DNA from: Amycolatopsis thermalba
Lineage (GTDB): Bacteria; Actinomycetota; Actinomycetes; Mycobacteriales; Pseudonocardiaceae
Assembly: GCF_003385215.1 (NCBI RefSeq)
Contig: NZ_PQHW01000034.1
Location: 1 to 60,982 of the forward strand
DNA length: 60,982 nt
Direction: 5' to 3'
Shown here: piece by piece, positions 59,412 through 60,982 of the stretch
Numbering within the stretch: the stretch's first letter is position 1
How the letters are laid out: each line of letters starts with the position of its first letter
Translations under genes and position numbers: made by a program
Notes under the pieces: model-generated
Told to the model about the DNA's origin: nothing
Database searches by the model: none
Seen by the model: only the letters and a program-made list of their open reading frames with translations

Positions 59412-60023
59412 ATGAGGTTGCACCGGTCTCGTCGGCTGGTCCTGTGGGAGTACGACTGCGTGGACCGGTTCGCCGCGAGTGCCGCCGAGGTCGGTTGGCT
59501 CTCCGCTGGAGAACTGCCCGCCGAGCCCTCGACGGGCACGCCGCGACGGTCGTCGTGGCAGCTCACCACCGGGGTGTTCGTCACCCTGTTCCAAGCCCCC
59601 GAGCGTCAGCTCGCATACGTGGCCGTGTTGAGCATGCTCGGCCGGGAAGCCGCAGCTCACTTCTTGCATCTGCCAGAGGCGAGCCTGGAGTTGGCTGGAC
59701 TTGACGTGTGGACTGATCAGGAGCTGATCGGCGCCGTGTCCGCCGCGTCGGACCCAGGCGAGCACGCGACCGCTCTGATCCGGGCCGGACTCGGCGCCCC
59801 GGCGGAGATCGCCGAGCCGTGGGCACGTGCCTTCTTCGCTGCCGCCGAGCATCCCTCGGAGGAGGTACGAGCTGCCGGGATCGAGGCGATCATGCACGCG
59901 GGCTGGCCACGCTTCGCCGAACTGCTCAGGGCCATGGCCGAGCGGGATCCCAGCAGGGACATCAGAGAGCTGGCGCAGCGGAGTGCCTCAGTCCTGGAGG
60001 CCAGAACTCCAGCTGGACCATAG
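59412..60023 (+). CDS. Hypothetical protein with HEAT-like helical repeats
   Basis: A 203-residue protein starting at ATG after a GAGGAG SD; GTG 59394 is an alternative. N-terminal half without recognised domain; residues about 85-200 are helical pairs (EHPSEEVRAAGIEAIMHAGWPRFAELLRAM, DPSRDIRELAQRSASVL) resembling HEAT/Armadillo repeats. Probably cytoplasmic and possibly a protein-interaction module. No partner is evident. Confidence 0.65.
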   Translation: MRLHRSRRLVLWEYDCVDRFAASAAEVGWLSAGELPAEPSTGTPRRSSWQLTTGVFVTLFQAPERQLAYVAVLSMLGREAAAHFLHLPEASLELAGLDVWTDQELIGAVSAASDPGEHATALIRAGLGAPAEIAEPWARAFFAAAEHPSEEVRAAGIEAIMHAGWPRFAELLRAMAERDPSRDIRELAQRSASVLEARTPAGP

Positions 60024-60077
60024 AGTTCCCCGGGTTGCCCGCACGACAAGTCCGGTTGGAGTACGAGCGTACTGATC

Positions 60078-60982
60078 ATGGATGCGGAACTCGTGCGCGC
60101 CCGCCGGGCGGTGTCCGTGGTGTTCGCGGCGTGCGGGGCGGCGTTCGGTACGTGGCTGGCGCGGGTGCCTGCGGTGCAGGACCGGCTGGGGCTCACGACG
60201 GGACAACTCGCGGCCGGGTTGTTCGGGCTCGCGGCCGGGTCGGTGGTCGCGTTGCTGCTGGCCGGCGCGGTGATCACGCGGATCGGCAGCCGGGTGGCGG
60301 CCATCGTGGGGGCGGTCGTGCTGTGCGGCGGGTTGCCGTTGGTCGCGATCGCGCCGAGCGTGCCGGTGTTCGTCGCGGCGCTGGTGGTGCTGGGGGTCGG
60401 CAACAGCACGCTCGACGTGGCGATGAACGCCCACGCGGCACGCGTCGAGCACGGCTACGGGCGGCCGATCTTCGCCGGTTTCCACGCGTTCTGGAACATC
60501 GGCGGGCTGGCCGGATCCGGCGCCGACGCGCTGGTGGAGACCTGGCACGTGCCGGTGACGGTGCACTTCCCGGTGGCGGGCGGGGTCCTGCTGGCGGTCG
60601 CGTTGCGGGCGGTCCGGACCGGGTTCCTGCGCGGGCCCGACCGCGGCCAGGGCGGGCCGGCGTTCGCGTGGCCGGGGCGGGCGCTGGTGCCGCTCGGGGC
60701 GATCGCGTTCTGCGGGTTCGTCGCCGAGGGGGCGGTCAACAGCTGGGGTGCGGTGTACCTGAGCGAGGTGACGGCGGCCGGGCCGGCGGTCGCCGCGCTG
60801 GGGTATTTCGCGTTCTCGGTGACGATGATCGTCGTGCGGCTGGGCGCGGACCGGATCGTGGCGCGGGCCGGGGCGGTTTCGTTCCTGCGGCTGGCTTCGG
60901 TGGTGGCGGTGGGCGGGTTCGCGGTCGTGCTCGCGGCGCCGGTGCCGGTGGTGGGGGTGGTCGAGGTCGCGCTCGACGAGCG
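60078..60982 (+). CDS. MFS transporter, truncated by window end
   Basis: About 301 residues are visible and the frame is open at 60982. At least eight membrane spans are seen, with VGNSTLDVAMNAHAARVEHGYGRPIFAGFHAFWNIGG near residue 110, typical of the YbjJ/FucP-like MFS group. Probably a small-molecule exporter; substrate cannot be assigned. ATG 60078 is used. Confidence 0.85.
   Translation, partial: MDAELVRARRAVSVVFAACGAAFGTWLARVPAVQDRLGLTTGQLAAGLFGLAAGSVVALLLAGAVITRIGSRVAAIVGAVVLCGGLPLVAIAPSVPVFVAALVVLGVGNSTLDVAMNAHAARVEHGYGRPIFAGFHAFWNIGGLAGSGADALVETWHVPVTVHFPVAGGVLLAVALRAVRTGFLRGPDRGQGGPAFAWPGRALVPLGAIAFCGFVAEGAVNSWGAVYLSEVTAAGPAVAALGYFAFSVTMIVVRLGADRIVARAGAVSFLRLASVVAVGGFAVVLAAPVPVVGVVEVALDE

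Overview
The window is very GC-rich, has strong G/C bias at third codon positions, and uses many GTG starts and ATGA/GTGA-coupled gene junctions. Together with KorAB, a DDAH-type hydrolase, actinobacterial DUF3618/holin-like proteins and two actinobacterial-type RiPP loci, this points to a filamentous actinomycete, most likely Pseudonocardiaceae (Amycolatopsis-like). The genus is an inference, not a sequence match.

Layout. 1-5352: housekeeping genes. These are a perfect 83-bp palindrome, korBA (2-oxoacid:ferredoxin oxidoreductase), enoyl-CoA hydratase and an Lrp/AsnC regulator on the minus strand, and a divergent dimethylargininase-like gene. 5435-13918: a plus-strand surface-glycan operon with sugar C-methyltransferase, sugar-1-phosphate nucleotidyltransferase, a PIG-L deacetylase remnant, epimerase, Wzx-like flippase, GT2, pyruvyltransferase-like protein, 3,5-epimerase and a GSA-type aminotransferase. 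13995-20369: a lasso peptide cluster with an RRE protein, two unusually short paralogous cyclases, a B2 peptidase, an HPr-kinase-like lasso kinase, an ABC exporter and two small precursor genes. It runs directly into 20413-43397, a 23-kb minus-strand glycan operon. That operon holds an NTP_transf_5 nucleotidyltransferase, PAP2 phosphatase, a complete GDP-D-glycero-D-manno-heptose pathway including a GmhB-GmhA fusion, glycosyltransferases, an O-antigen ligase/polymerase, beta-helix and heparinase-like proteins, a bi-domain oxidoreductase, AsnB, two Wzz-like proteins and a GDP-mannose-dehydrogenase-like enzyme. 43979-50842: HtpX, a hypothetical protein, RfbA, alpha/beta hydrolase, TetR, FrnE/DsbA and a secreted sialidase-like protein, with striking tandem arrays after htpX and tetR. 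50947-55371: a compact class I lanthipeptide locus (FxLD-type precursor, full-length LanB, LanC). 55375-60982: YajQ, tRNA-Tyr, an orphan ATP-synthase-b-like protein, a three-gene membrane/stress operon and a truncated MFS gene.

How it works together. The two glycan operons flank the lasso cluster and could supply a heptose- and modified-hexose-containing exopolysaccharide. No initiating phosphoglycosyltransferase is visible, so the first sugar transferase must lie elsewhere. In the lasso cluster both predicted leaders are 21 residues in identical register. Both predicted cores place Asp at core position 9, and both end in Ser, the known target of lasso kinases. The adjacent NTP_transf_5 gene is of the type associated with further modification of that phosphoserine, but it is also the last gene of the heptose operon. 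The two pathways may therefore share activated sugars or regulation.

A second theme is repeated gene-end DNA: about 90-bp repeats after htpX, eight degenerate 3'-terminal tetR copies after tetR, iterated start-codon modules between lanB and lanC, and inverted arrays of 21-bp repeats inside the lasso cluster.
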